From: JAVWMQ01 sp036646055
GTDB lineage: Bacteria > Bacillota > Clostridia > Peptostreptococcales > Anaerovoracaceae
Assembly (NCBI GenBank): GCA_036646055.1
Contig: JAVXMY010000001.1
Location: 310,001 to 374,000 of the forward strand
Reading direction: 5' to 3'
Length of the DNA: 64,000 nucleotides
Position numbers and translations under genes: made by a program
The notes under the pieces: model-generated
Databases searched by the model: none
Seen by the model: the letters and a program-made list of their open reading frames with translations, nothing else
Told to the model about the DNA's origin: nothing
Shown: positions 43,046-51,649 of the stretch, one piece after another
Layout: each line of letters begins with the position of its first letter
Numbering within the stretch: the stretch's first letter is position 1

Positions 43046-45036
43046 GCTAAGTAGTCGCTGACGGTTTTCTTAAAATCTTCAAGCGTTGGCCTTGTATCAA
43101 TCGGTGCAGTCTGATTCCAGTCTGCGCCATTTCCTGGGTCAATATGTCCCTCATAATACTCTTTTTCAGTAAAGATATTAAGTTTGCCTTTACCGAAACG
43201 CACCAAATCTACAACTTCCTGATAACGCTCTTTTGCGTGGTCGGTATCTCTTAAGTTACAGCTTGCTTTTTTGCGATTTGTACGGGTGTAGCCGTCGTTT
43301 GAAAAATCAATAAATTTAACAACATCGTCTTTTTGGTGAGCTTCACCCACACGGAATACATACACATTTGTTTGAACGCTTGACTTGCCAACAAACAAAT
43401 CAATCGGCATTTTAATGCTTGCAATCAGAGTGCTATGCTTCAATATGTTTTTATTGTATTCGGTTGCTTTACCCGAACCGGCAGAATTTTGAATGATAAT
43501 AGCACCGTAACCACTGTTCATCATAGAAAGTGCCTTTTCAACGAATACCATACCGTTGCCAAGAGCAGAGTATGGAGGATTCAGTACAAACGCATTTGCA
43601 GGAAATTTCTTGTTTGTTTCACCAAACCCATAATTACCATTAAAGTCTTTCAATGAGTCTTTATTCAGAATATTAGAACTGCCATCACCCATAAGAATCA
43701 TATTCAGAATGGCAAGCATATAAACGCTTGAGAGTATTTCCAAGCCGAGAAGCTGTGTTGCTTTGATTTCGACAGATTTTTTTACAAGCTCATCCGGTGA
43801 TTTGATAGTCCTTTTTGCATCGACAAGCATTTCATTCATTGCCGCAACCAGAAGTCCGGCAGAACCAGTTGCAAAGTCCCAAACATATGAGTCTTTATTG
43901 ACCCTTGTCAGCTTAACTAACAGAGAAGCTACATATGACGGTGTTAAAACAACATCATTCAGCTTGTCCTGCGTAAAACCAAGCCAGCTATACATTTCAT
44001 TAAACAGCTTACCTGTAAAGTCAGTTGTTAAGCCTATTTTATAGTAGATACCCAAATCATCAACGATTTTAGTAAATACTCGTTTCAACTGGCTTTCACC
44101 GTTTTCCACTTTGTTGATATTATCAGTAGTCAGGGTGTTTTGAAGTGTTCTTATAATCAGCTCTTTTTTCTCTTTTGGCAGTTTTTTCTCATTTAGAAAA
44201 GCTTTGATTTTACGAACTATAATATCGCCATCCGTGTTCCCCTCTTCTGTAGAGGATTTCAACTCTGCCTTTTCAAGAGAAGCAACCTTTCCGGGTATAC
44301 CAAGAGTTGCAATAATTGAAGCGGCAACGAGATAGACACGGTCATTTTCGCCCAAGCCTTTTTCATTCTGATATATGTCATTGTTCAGCCTTACAAGGCT
44401 TGCATCAATTTCTCTTTCACGCTGTTCCTTTAATCTGTCTATTTCATCCTGTGGAAGCTGAAGTTGCTTAACTTTTTTGATAAAAGCATCAAAATTTTCT
44501 GCTTTTAGGAAAGAAAAGTCGGTATAGTCATCAACCTTTTGACCGACACCAAAATTACTTTTTGAAACATAATAAACTCCGATTGAATGCTCTATTTTGC
44601 CAGCATCATTTTTATAGCCTGTCATACCGATAGCAATAATATCCGTATAACTTGTATAGTGAAGCAAGGCATTGGCGTAATGCACTGCACCGTTTACAGC
44701 ATAAGAATTTATGTTCTTGAAGTTTGGCTCATTCTTAGCAGTTTTGTTGTCAACCTGTCCGTTGCTGTCAAGTTTAATCAGCTTGTCCCTATATCCTTTA
44801 TATTCAATAAGAATAGGATAATCGCATAGATTTGAATCACGCAACAAAAGTTTAGCATCAGGTCGGTTACCTCCCGTTCCGCCATTTTTTGAAAAATAAT
44901 CATTCAATGCTGTGTCAATAGCATTGTTTAATGCTTCTTGTTCCAATTTATAATTCAAGCCATATGATTTTAACCATCCATTAGCTAAATCAGCAATATT
45001 AGGTTCGATAGATTGAACTTTTTTATTGTTACCCAT
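42985..45036 (-). CDS. Restriction endonuclease/methyltransferase subunit, BcgI-like (type IIB)
   Basis: 683 residues. The N-terminal part holds a PD-(D/E)xK-like nuclease (RPDAKLLLR near 57, then LIEYKG near 74). The N6-adenine methylase follows, with FATGSAGLLVAA near 385 (motif I, changed from the usual DPACGSGG) and NPPYSALG near 484 (motif IV). A nuclease fused to the methylase plus a separate specificity subunit is the BcgI layout; no separate R or HsdR gene is here. ATG 45036 follows GGAGGAG by 6 bases. Starts 8 bases inside the upstream regulator gene. Confidence 0.8.
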   Translation of the reverse strand: MGNNKKVQSIEPNIADLANGWLKSYGLNYKLEQEALNNAIDTALNDYFSKNGGTGGNRPDAKLLLRDSNLCDYPILIEYKGYRDKLIKLDSNGQVDNKTAKNEPNFKNINSYAVNGAVHYANALLHYTSYTDIIAIGMTGYKNDAGKIEHSIGVYYVSKSNFGVGQKVDDYTDFSFLKAENFDAFIKKVKQLQLPQDEIDRLKEQREREIDASLVRLNNDIYQNEKGLGENDRVYLVAASIIATLGIPGKVASLEKAELKSSTEEGNTDGDIIVRKIKAFLNEKKLPKEKKELIIRTLQNTLTTDNINKVENGESQLKRVFTKIVDDLGIYYKIGLTTDFTGKLFNEMYSWLGFTQDKLNDVVLTPSYVASLLVKLTRVNKDSYVWDFATGSAGLLVAAMNEMLVDAKRTIKSPDELVKKSVEIKATQLLGLEILSSVYMLAILNMILMGDGSSNILNKDSLKDFNGNYGFGETNKKFPANAFVLNPPYSALGNGMVFVEKALSMMNSGYGAIIIQNSAGSGKATEYNKNILKHSTLIASIKMPIDLFVGKSSVQTNVYVFRVGEAHQKDDVVKFIDFSNDGYTRTNRKKASCNLRDTDHAKERYQEVVDLVRFGKGKLNIFTEKEYYEGHIDPGNGADWNQTAPIDTRPTLEDFKKTVSDYLAWEVSTLLKQQNTEDDRLGK

Positions 45037-45268
45037 TAGTAGCTCCTCCATTGGTTAATTCAATTTTTTCTCCGTTGGGCAGTGTAAATGACTGCTCATA
45101 GGAGATATTTAATATATCAGCTATTTTTACAAGTTCCGTATCGGTGATAGTACCTCTCTTTAGCTTAGCACTAAAATTCTGAGGTGACTGACCAATACGC
45201 CTTGCAAGTTCGGATATGCTTATATCCATACGCACACAAAGCACTTTAATCTGTTCTGCTGTTGTCAT
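45029..45268 (-). CDS. Small XRE-family regulator before the restriction system
   Basis: 79 residues. Helix-turn-helix ISISELARRIGQSPQNFSAKLKRG near residues 16-39. It overlaps the methylase start, so it is co-transcribed, and could act like a controller protein that times restriction-gene expression. Ribosome site GGAGG precedes the ATG at 45268. Confidence 0.8.
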   Translation of the reverse strand: MTTAEQIKVLCVRMDISISELARRIGQSPQNFSAKLKRGTITDTELVKIADILNISYEQSFTLPNGEKIELTNGGATNG

Positions 45269-45602
45269 ATCACACCTCCTTCAAACTTCTGTATTCTATT
45301 ATAAACGATTTCGTTGATGATTACAATCCCTATAAAGCATTGTTTACAAATTAATTGATATTTTTTTGAGCAGCCGCCTGTGGCTGCTTATTTTTTTGCC
45401 GCAACATCCTTTTTGCATTATTCAAAGCCACCTATTAAATATTTTTTTAAGGGGGTTTACATTCGCCTACTTTTCTTTGCCTGTGACATAGAGGAATTCG
45501 ATTTCAGATGATTATTCGCATATACCACAAAAAACTTTTCAAAAATCAGTTCTTAAAAGCAATCCGAATGTCCTTTCACTATCAGAAGGAGGTGCAAGAG
45601 CA
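45269..45602. other. Divergent intergenic region of the island
   Basis: About 330 bases between the divergent regulator (45268) and primase operon. It contains the hairpin at 45370-45387, and a good ribosome site AAGGAGGTG near 45586-45596 ahead of a mini-ORF. I see no other gene or clear promoter pair. Confidence 0.5.
45370..45397 (+). terminator. Terminator-like hairpin
   Basis: GCAGCC/GGCTGC 6 bp stem with a 6-base loop, followed by TTATTTTTTT on the plus strand. It lies upstream of the plus-strand primase operon and might act as an attenuator or end an upstream transcript. Confidence 0.6.
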
Positions 45603-45668
45603 ATGAATTATAAAATCAGACAGGCAAGGAGGTGTCAGCAGTGTATGAGCATATACCACAGAAATTAA
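45603..45668 (+). CDS. 21-codon mini-ORF overlapping the primase start
   Basis: ATG at 45603 is preceded by AAGGAGGTG. The frame reads MNYKIRQARRCQQC and stops at 45668, inside the primase gene. It may couple translation into the primase through its internal AAGGAGG. No evidence that the peptide itself matters. Confidence 0.35.
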   Translation: MNYKIRQARRCQQCMSIYHRN

Positions 45669-47962
45669 AGGACGAAGGTCTGTTCTGTGTTTGGAAGCGG
45701 GTGATTGCAAAGAACAAGGTTCAGAAAAAGCCGTTCCAGACAAACGGCATCGGAGCATCCCACAGCAATCTCAAGCATTTTACAGACTTTAAAACAGCCT
45801 GCGAAGTGTCAGCTAACGGCTATGACGGTATCGGAATCGGAGTGTTCAACGGCATCAGTGCTGTGGATATTGATAACTGTGTTGTTGATGGTGTTCTTAC
45901 TCCAAAGGCACAAAAGGTTGTGGATATGATGGATTCCTATTCTGAAATCAGTCCATCGGGTACAGGCATTCGCATTGTTTTCACGGCATCAGATTTTCAG
46001 TTTGATAAAAGCCGTTATTACATTCATAACTCCAAAGAAAAAATGGAGATTTATGTGTGCGGTGCAACCAACAAGTTTCTTACCATTACAGGAAACAACA
46101 TCAATGATAAGGATATTGAAGAACGTGGGCATCAGCTGAAAGAGGTTCTGGAAGAATTCATGGTTCGCCCTGCGGCTAAAAAATCAGCAAACAACATCCT
46201 TGCCCTGGGCAGTTTTCTTTCAGATGAGGAAGTCATCATGAAAGCGTCCGATTCCAATCAGAGTGAGAAGTTTACTGCCTTATGGAATGGTGACATTTCT
46301 TCCTATCATAATGACCACAGCCGTGCCGATAATGCCTTGCTTTGTATTTTGGCTTTTTGGTACGGCGATGACCGTGAGCAGATGAAGCGTTTGTTTGAGC
46401 AGTCGGCACTGTATCGTGAGGAGAAAAGGGAACAGCTGCATGGTGCAAAATCCTATGCAGATATGAGTATTGATACGGCACTTTCTCAAATTGACAAGTT
46501 CTATCAGCCAGATTACTACAAAGGCAAGGCAGCTGATGACTTCTATTTTATCTTGGAGAAACTGAAAGAACTGCACCCAGAAAGCAACGGCAGATACAAA
46601 TGGACAGAAATCGGTGCAGGACGGCTCTTTGCCGACATTTTTAAAGGCATTGCAAGATTTGTCCCTGAACGCAAGAAATGGTACTTCTATGACGGCAAGC
46701 GTTGGGTGGCGGATATGGGCAGTCTGAAAATTATGGAACTGTGTAAGGAATTTGCAGATGCCACGCTTAAATACAGCAAGTCTATGGAAGACGGCTATTG
46801 GAGTTCTGCCTTTGAAGCCTATTGTGAGAAATGGCAGAAACGAGGACAACGCATCAACCTCATCAATGATGCTGAAAGTGTCTACCCCATCTCCATGACC
46901 GAATTCGATAACAACCGTCTGCTGTTCAACTGTGACAACGGCACCATAGAACTACAGCCATTCTGCTTTCGTGAGCATAGACCGGAAGATTTTATTACAA
47001 AAATCTCTTCGGTGGTCTATAACCCAAACGCTCAAAATCCGAGGTTTCTGAAGTTTGTAACAGAAATTATGAGTGACGATATGGAGAAAGTACGATTTTT
47101 ACAGAAAACCGAAGGATACGGCATAACTGGTGAAACGCTCTATGAGTGTATGTTTATCCATTACGGTCCCACCACCAGAAACGGCAAAGGCACATTTGAT
47201 GAGAGTGTTCTTTCCGTAACAGGTGACTATGGCAGAGCCGTTCGTCCTGAAACCATTGCACAGAAAAACAATATCAGCAGTCAGTCACCCAGTGAAGATA
47301 TTGCAAGACTTGCGGGTATCCGCTTTGCCAATATATCCGAACCGAAAAAAGGCTTGCTGCTTGATTCTGCACAGGTAAAAAGCATGACGGGCAATGACAC
47401 GCTGAATGCAAGATTTCTACACGAAAACAGCTTTGACTTCAAGCCACAGTTCAAGCTGTACATCAATACCAATTATCTGCCTGCCATCAATGATATGAGC
47501 ATTTTCACCAGCGGACGAATCTACATTATCCCATTTGACAGGCATTATGAAGAATGGGAGCAAGACCCCACTCTGAAATCGGAATTTCAAAAGAGTGAAA
47601 CTCAGAGTGCAATCCTTAATTGGCTGCTTGAGGGTTATCAGCTGTTAAAGGCAGAGGGACTGAAACCGCCGAAGTCGGTAGTTGATGCCACGGAATCCTA
47701 TTATCGTGACAGTGATAAGTTGGCTCTCTTTGCAGATGAGTGTTTGGAATATGCTCCGAATACAGATTGCAAGACCTCGGAGGTATATCTGTGTTACAGG
47801 CAGTGGTGTGAGTTGAATGGGTATATTGCCGAAAGCAATCGTTCCTTTAATCAGATGCTCCGTGGGTTCGGAGTGGTCAAACGCAAGCGTCCGTCAAGTG
47901 GCGGTGAAAAGACCACGGTGCTTATCGGATACCGTCTGCTGCCGGAGGAATTTCTGCAATAA
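45641..47962 (+). CDS. Phage/plasmid primase-helicase, P4/D5 type
   Basis: 773 residues from the GTG at 45641, with AAGGAGG 8 bases upstream (a GTG at 45632 overlaps that site). N-terminal primase-polymerase-like domain (residues 1-160, YDGIGIGVFNGISAVDIDNC). Middle linker, then the D5_N/SF3 helicase: Walker A GPTTRNGKGTF near 510, followed by ISEPKKG and the LYINTNYLPAINDM segment. It would initiate element DNA synthesis. Its base composition is visibly higher in G+C than the host genes. Confidence 0.9.
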   Translation: MYEHIPQKLKDEGLFCVWKRVIAKNKVQKKPFQTNGIGASHSNLKHFTDFKTACEVSANGYDGIGIGVFNGISAVDIDNCVVDGVLTPKAQKVVDMMDSYSEISPSGTGIRIVFTASDFQFDKSRYYIHNSKEKMEIYVCGATNKFLTITGNNINDKDIEERGHQLKEVLEEFMVRPAAKKSANNILALGSFLSDEEVIMKASDSNQSEKFTALWNGDISSYHNDHSRADNALLCILAFWYGDDREQMKRLFEQSALYREEKREQLHGAKSYADMSIDTALSQIDKFYQPDYYKGKAADDFYFILEKLKELHPESNGRYKWTEIGAGRLFADIFKGIARFVPERKKWYFYDGKRWVADMGSLKIMELCKEFADATLKYSKSMEDGYWSSAFEAYCEKWQKRGQRINLINDAESVYPISMTEFDNNRLLFNCDNGTIELQPFCFREHRPEDFITKISSVVYNPNAQNPRFLKFVTEIMSDDMEKVRFLQKTEGYGITGETLYECMFIHYGPTTRNGKGTFDESVLSVTGDYGRAVRPETIAQKNNISSQSPSEDIARLAGIRFANISEPKKGLLLDSAQVKSMTGNDTLNARFLHENSFDFKPQFKLYINTNYLPAINDMSIFTSGRIYIIPFDRHYEEWEQDPTLKSEFQKSETQSAILNWLLEGYQLLKAEGLKPPKSVVDATESYYRDSDKLALFADECLEYAPNTDCKTSEVYLCYRQWCELNGYIAESNRSFNQMLRGFGVVKRKRPSSGGEKTTVLIGYRLLPEEFLQ

Positions 47963-48167
47963 CTGTTTTGGGGCAGAAAAGGGCAGATAGTTATAATAAA
48001 TGTTTCAGAAAAAAATTCTCATAGAATAACCTAAATTTTCTGCCCTCTTTTGCCCCGTGTGGCGGTGAAAGGGGTGATGCCATTGATTGCATAAAACGAG
48101 ATAGGCTCAATTTTGAGCCGATTAAATCTTACTTTCCAAAAATGGAAAGCGAAAGGAGGACACGGTT

Positions 48168-48473
48168 ATGAACAAGAAAAACCACATGGACTTATCGTTT
48201 GTCGAAGATGTGAAATACAGTTCCGGCAGATACCAGCCATTCGATATGCTTGCAACAAGCAAAAGCCTACCGTTGATGGTAATGTGCAGCCGAAATGCTG
48301 ATCCACCTGAGTGGCGTATTGTTGGCAGTCTGTTCAGCGTACACTTTCTATCCTATAAGGATATGGAACAATACATTGCAGAAAACGGTATTGAGCGTTG
48401 GTCAAAGAAACATGAGCGAAATTCCGGCATTCATCTGTCGGCAAGCAACTGTAAACACCCATTCATCTTTTAA
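48168..48473 (+). CDS. Hypothetical mobile-element protein
   Basis: 101 residues starting MNKKNHMDLSFVED behind AAAGGAGG. Contains aromatic-rich MCSRNADPPEWRIVGSL, with no known motif or membrane segment. Lies in the primase-capsid row with the same composition. Function unknown. Confidence 0.6.
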   Translation: MNKKNHMDLSFVEDVKYSSGRYQPFDMLATSKSLPLMVMCSRNADPPEWRIVGSLFSVHFLSYKDMEQYIAENGIERWSKKHERNSGIHLSASNCKHPFIF

Positions 48474-48598
48474 CGGGGTAAGGGCGGTCATTATCTCTGT
48501 GATACCTCTCAGCGGAAAACGGGCGGGGGTCACGCACACAAAAAAGGCGAAATCAAAGGGGTAATTAAGCCTCAATTAAATCAAAGGAGATTTTTCAT

Positions 48599-48889
48599 AT
48601 GAATATCAGCAAAAAGGCAGCACATTATCTGAAGAATACGGATATTGACTTTGCCACATTCTCCATTTTGGATATTGCTGTGCAGGACAAGGACAACGCT
48701 GTTCTTATTCTTGCTCCAATAAATCCAAATGTGGACAGATACTTTTTTACCCAATACAAGGGTAAGAAGTGCGGCTTTGAAAGCATTGAACGAATGATGA
48801 GCGTTCTTGTTGAATGCAGACACATCAATCGTTTTTATGCCGACAGGCTAATCGAAAAATACAACAAAACAATTCAAGGAGGATTTTAA
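48599..48889 (+). CDS. Hypothetical mobile-element protein
   Basis: 96 residues starting MNISKKAAHYLKNTDIDF, behind AAGGAG. No recognised domain; alternating helix/strand pattern, no signal or membrane segment. Stops 2 bases before the capsid gene start, so the two are co-transcribed. Confidence 0.65.
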   Translation: MNISKKAAHYLKNTDIDFATFSILDIAVQDKDNAVLILAPINPNVDRYFFTQYKGKKCGFESIERMMSVLVECRHINRFYADRLIEKYNKTIQGGF

Positions 48890-48891
48890 AG

Positions 48892-49530
48892 ATGGAATAC
48901 GATAAATTTTCAATCGGCACTACCGATTACAGCAAGAATTTCTGGGACAGGGCCATGCGTGGAAGCGATGCTCCCTACGAGGTTATCAGCAAGGGCAAGG
49001 TAAATGACAATATGTTCGTTCTTCCCACCGACAGCAATCGCAAGTATATGGATGCATTGTGCAAAGAAAGCTTTTTCCGCACTCTTGCAACCTGTGTCAA
49101 CGCACCGAGGTCAGACAACAAATTATGGACATCTGACGCAGACGAGCCTGCACAATGGGTTCCTGAGGGCGGTCATATCGATGTTAATGAAGATGCAGAT
49201 GTCTTTGTCAGACACACGATTATGTGCAACAAGCTTGCTATGATTACAAGAATTGACGATGACTATGTCCACGATATTGATTTTGATGTGGAGAACTATT
49301 TAATTAATCGCCTTGCTAAGCGTTTCAGCAAAGCTGAGGAAAACGCCTTTATCAATGGTACGGGGATTGATATGCCGACAGGTATTCTCCACGAAACAGA
49401 CGGTGCAGAGATTGTAGTAACTGCTGCCACTCTTACTTATGATGATATGCTCTTTACCATCAAACAGGCTGTCTTGCCTATGAATTCCTTGACGGAAAAC
49501 TCATCCGCTCGGAAGCAATCAAGGTGTTAA
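48892..49530 (+). pseudogene. Major capsid protein (HK97-type), truncated
   Basis: 212 residues starting MEYDKFSIGTTDYSKNFWD, behind AAGGAGG. Features include WVPEGGHIDVNEDADVFVRHTIMCNKLAMITRI and FINGTGIDMPTGIL, typical of HK97-fold capsids. These usually run to about 300-400 residues; this one ends soon after residue 195 with a tail unlike capsids. A different reading frame at the joint (AYEFLDGKLIRSEAIKVLK) suggests a deletion or frameshift scar. No portal, terminase or tail gene is present, so it is a relic. Confidence 0.7.
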
Positions 49531-49609
49531 AGATGCAGTAAATAAAGATATACCGATGGGGTAACAAGGCGTTACGCCATCGGCAATACTCACGAAAGGA
49601 AGTGTTCCT

Positions 49610-49792
49610 ATGAAATTGGAGAAAGGAAAGCCGTGTGTCACTAATATCTGCATTGGGGATACCCTCTACATTGTGGAGGCTGTGGCAAGTGAGGATGCTG
49701 TCGAAACTGCTTATGACAAGGTAAAAAGGCTCATTCTTGCTAATGTAAATCCACCAGAAAAGTTATCAGAAATGACACAGAAATCTGCGTAA
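49610..49792 (+). CDS. TnpW-like small element protein
   Basis: 60 residues. The sequence CVTNICIGDTLYIVEAVASEDAVETAYDKVKRLI is similar in shape to the TnpW small proteins that accompany large serine recombinases of the Tn4451 type. GAAAGGAAG precedes the ATG. Family call from memory and position only. Confidence 0.5.
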   Translation: MKLEKGKPCVTNICIGDTLYIVEAVASEDAVETAYDKVKRLILANVNPPEKLSEMTQKSA

Positions 49793-49883
49793 TATAACTC
49801 GACTAATGCCGAATAGTACGGTAATATGAAACTGCCCCAGAGTGGGCAGTTTCCGTAAGAAGGCTGTCGGAAAGGAGACTATA

Positions 49884-51524
49884 ATGACAATTACAAGACA
49901 GCCATACGATGTAGCCCCTAAAACAAAAATGACGGCACTCTATTGCAGATTAAGCCGTGATGATGAGTTACAGGGTGACAGCAACAGTATAAAAAATCAA
50001 AAAGCAATTTTACAGAAATACGCAGATGATAACGGTTTTACGAACACTTCCTTTTTCGTGGACGATGGAGTCAGTGGTACGACCTTTGACCGACCAGACT
50101 TTCAGCGAATGATTGCAGAAATGGACGCAGGACATATCGGCACAATTATTGTTAAGGATATGAGCCGTCTGGGCAGAGATTATCTGAAAGTCGGTTATTA
50201 CACAGAGATTGCATTTCCTGAAGCTGAGGTCAGATTTATTGCCATCAACAATGGCGTGGACAGTGCAAATCAACAGGACAGCGATTTTACCCCATTCTTA
50301 AATATCATCAACGAATGGTATGCCAAAGATACGAGCAAGAAAATCCGTGCTGTATTCAAGGCAAAGGGAGAATCAGGAAAGCCACTCTGCACCAATCCAC
50401 CTTATGGTTATATCAAAGACCCACAGGACAAATTGCATTGGATTGTAGAGGAAACGGCTGCTGATGTAGTCAGAATAATATTCAAGTTGTGCGTTTCCGG
50501 CTATGGTCCCAGTCAGATTGCAGGAATTTTGGAACAGGATAAGGTGTTAGTTCCATCGGCTTATTATAAATCCATTGGCATTACATATCCTGCACAATCC
50601 TCTGAAAATCCATACGCATGGCAAAGTCGAACGGTAGCGGATATTCTCAATCACATGGAATACCTCGGTCATACGGTAAACTTTAAGACCTACAAGAAAT
50701 CTTACAAATCCAAGAAAAAACTGCAAAATGACCCGTCCAAGTGGCAGATTTTCGAGAACACGCACGAAGCTATCATCGACCAAGAAACCTTTGATATTGT
50801 ACAGCGTATCCGAGATGGCAGACGCAGACGTACACCGATGGGTGAGATGCCGATACTTTCAGGTATGGTATTTTGTGCTGACTGTGGTTCAAAAATGTAT
50901 CAGGTCAGAGCCAAAGGCTGGACGCACGATAAGGAACACCTTGTTTGTGCCACCTACCGTAAGAAAGGCAAGGAACTCTGCTGTTCCCATCAGATAAGAA
51001 ATGTGGTCATTGAGGAGATTTTGCTTGCACAGCTAAAAGAGGTTACTGCCTACGCTCGTGACCACGAATCAGAATTTGTGCAGATGATTACAAAGTCCTC
51101 TGCCAAGGCTGCGGAAAAGGAAATCCGTGACAGTCGTAAGGAACATGAACAGGCAAAAGCTCGTATCAGCAAGCTGGACACCATTGTGCAGAAACTTTAC
51201 GAGGACAACATAGAGGGCAAAATCAGTGACGAACGTTTTGCAAAAATGTCCACTTCATATGAAGCTGAGCAGAAACAGCTTGAAAGCCGTGTAGCTGAAT
51301 TACAACTTATCATCGACCAAGTGAAAGAGAAAACAGCCAATGTGGAGAGTTTCCTCAAACTGGTACAGCAGTATACGAGCATCAAAGAACTTGATGCAGA
51401 AATCATCCGCACCTTTGTGAAACGAATTAATGTCTATAAAGCAGAAAAGGTTGATGGTCACAGATGCCAGCGAATACAGATTGTGTATAACTGCATTGGT
51501 GAATTTCAACCACCAAAAGCATAG
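49884..51524 (+). CDS. Large serine recombinase (TnpX/TndX-like)
   Basis: 546 residues from the ATG at 49884 (AAAGGAG 6 bases upstream). The catalytic domain begins at about residue 17 with ALYCRLSRDD, the serine following arginine-leucine. The recombinase domain contains VKDMSRLGRDYL near 90. A zinc ribbon CADCGSK... C is near residue 330, and a C-terminal coiled coil follows. It is the island's only integrase and lies 75 bases from the right end, which supports it as the enzyme that inserted the element. Confidence 0.93.
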   Translation: MTITRQPYDVAPKTKMTALYCRLSRDDELQGDSNSIKNQKAILQKYADDNGFTNTSFFVDDGVSGTTFDRPDFQRMIAEMDAGHIGTIIVKDMSRLGRDYLKVGYYTEIAFPEAEVRFIAINNGVDSANQQDSDFTPFLNIINEWYAKDTSKKIRAVFKAKGESGKPLCTNPPYGYIKDPQDKLHWIVEETAADVVRIIFKLCVSGYGPSQIAGILEQDKVLVPSAYYKSIGITYPAQSSENPYAWQSRTVADILNHMEYLGHTVNFKTYKKSYKSKKKLQNDPSKWQIFENTHEAIIDQETFDIVQRIRDGRRRRTPMGEMPILSGMVFCADCGSKMYQVRAKGWTHDKEHLVCATYRKKGKELCCSHQIRNVVIEEILLAQLKEVTAYARDHESEFVQMITKSSAKAAEKEIRDSRKEHEQAKARISKLDTIVQKLYEDNIEGKISDERFAKMSTSYEAEQKQLESRVAELQLIIDQVKEKTANVESFLKLVQQYTSIKELDAEIIRTFVKRINVYKAEKVDGHRCQRIQIVYNCIGEFQPPKA

Positions 51525-51529
51525 AAAAA

Positions 51530-51561
51530 CGGCATAGCCAGTATTTCTACCGACTATGCCG
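51530..51561 (+). terminator. Terminator of the recombinase gene
   Basis: CGGCATAG/CTATGCCG 8 bp stem, then AATTTTT, just inside the right end of the island. Confidence 0.8.
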
Positions 51562-51599
51562 AATTTTTCAAAGATTAAAAATCCCTTAGTGAGGACACC

Positions 51600-51635
51600 T
51601 TTGGGTTCCTTTTTTAATTTTATTTTTATTGTAAT
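51600..51635 (-). terminator. Right half of the split terminator
   Basis: TTTGGGTTCCTTTTTT followed by AATTTTATTTT is the half-hairpin that pairs with GGAACCCACA, now 13 kb away at 38541. Compare the intact copy at 54481-54509. As it stands this half cannot fold as the original hairpin. Confidence 0.7.
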
Positions 51636-51649
51636 ACTTTGTAATTCAA

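Larger units (their letters stand above)
38551..51605. mobile_element. 13 kb serine-recombinase island inserted in a terminator
   Basis: Both ends carry TTTGGG (38551-38556 and 51600-51605). Just inside each, AAATCCCTwAGTGA occurs in inverted orientation. The flanking 20-odd bases match the unbroken terminator at 54481-54509 (GGAACCCACAT on the left, TTGGGTTCC on the right), so the element split that terminator. The only recombinase is the large serine recombinase next to the right end. Base composition of the right half is clearly higher in G+C than the host. No relaxase or coupling protein is visible, so it may be mobilisable or a defective phage-derived element. Confidence 0.8.

Noticed and set aside
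38551..51605. A complete prophage or conjugative element
   Set aside because: Only a truncated capsid and a primase are present; no terminase, portal, tail, lysis, relaxase or conjugation genes.
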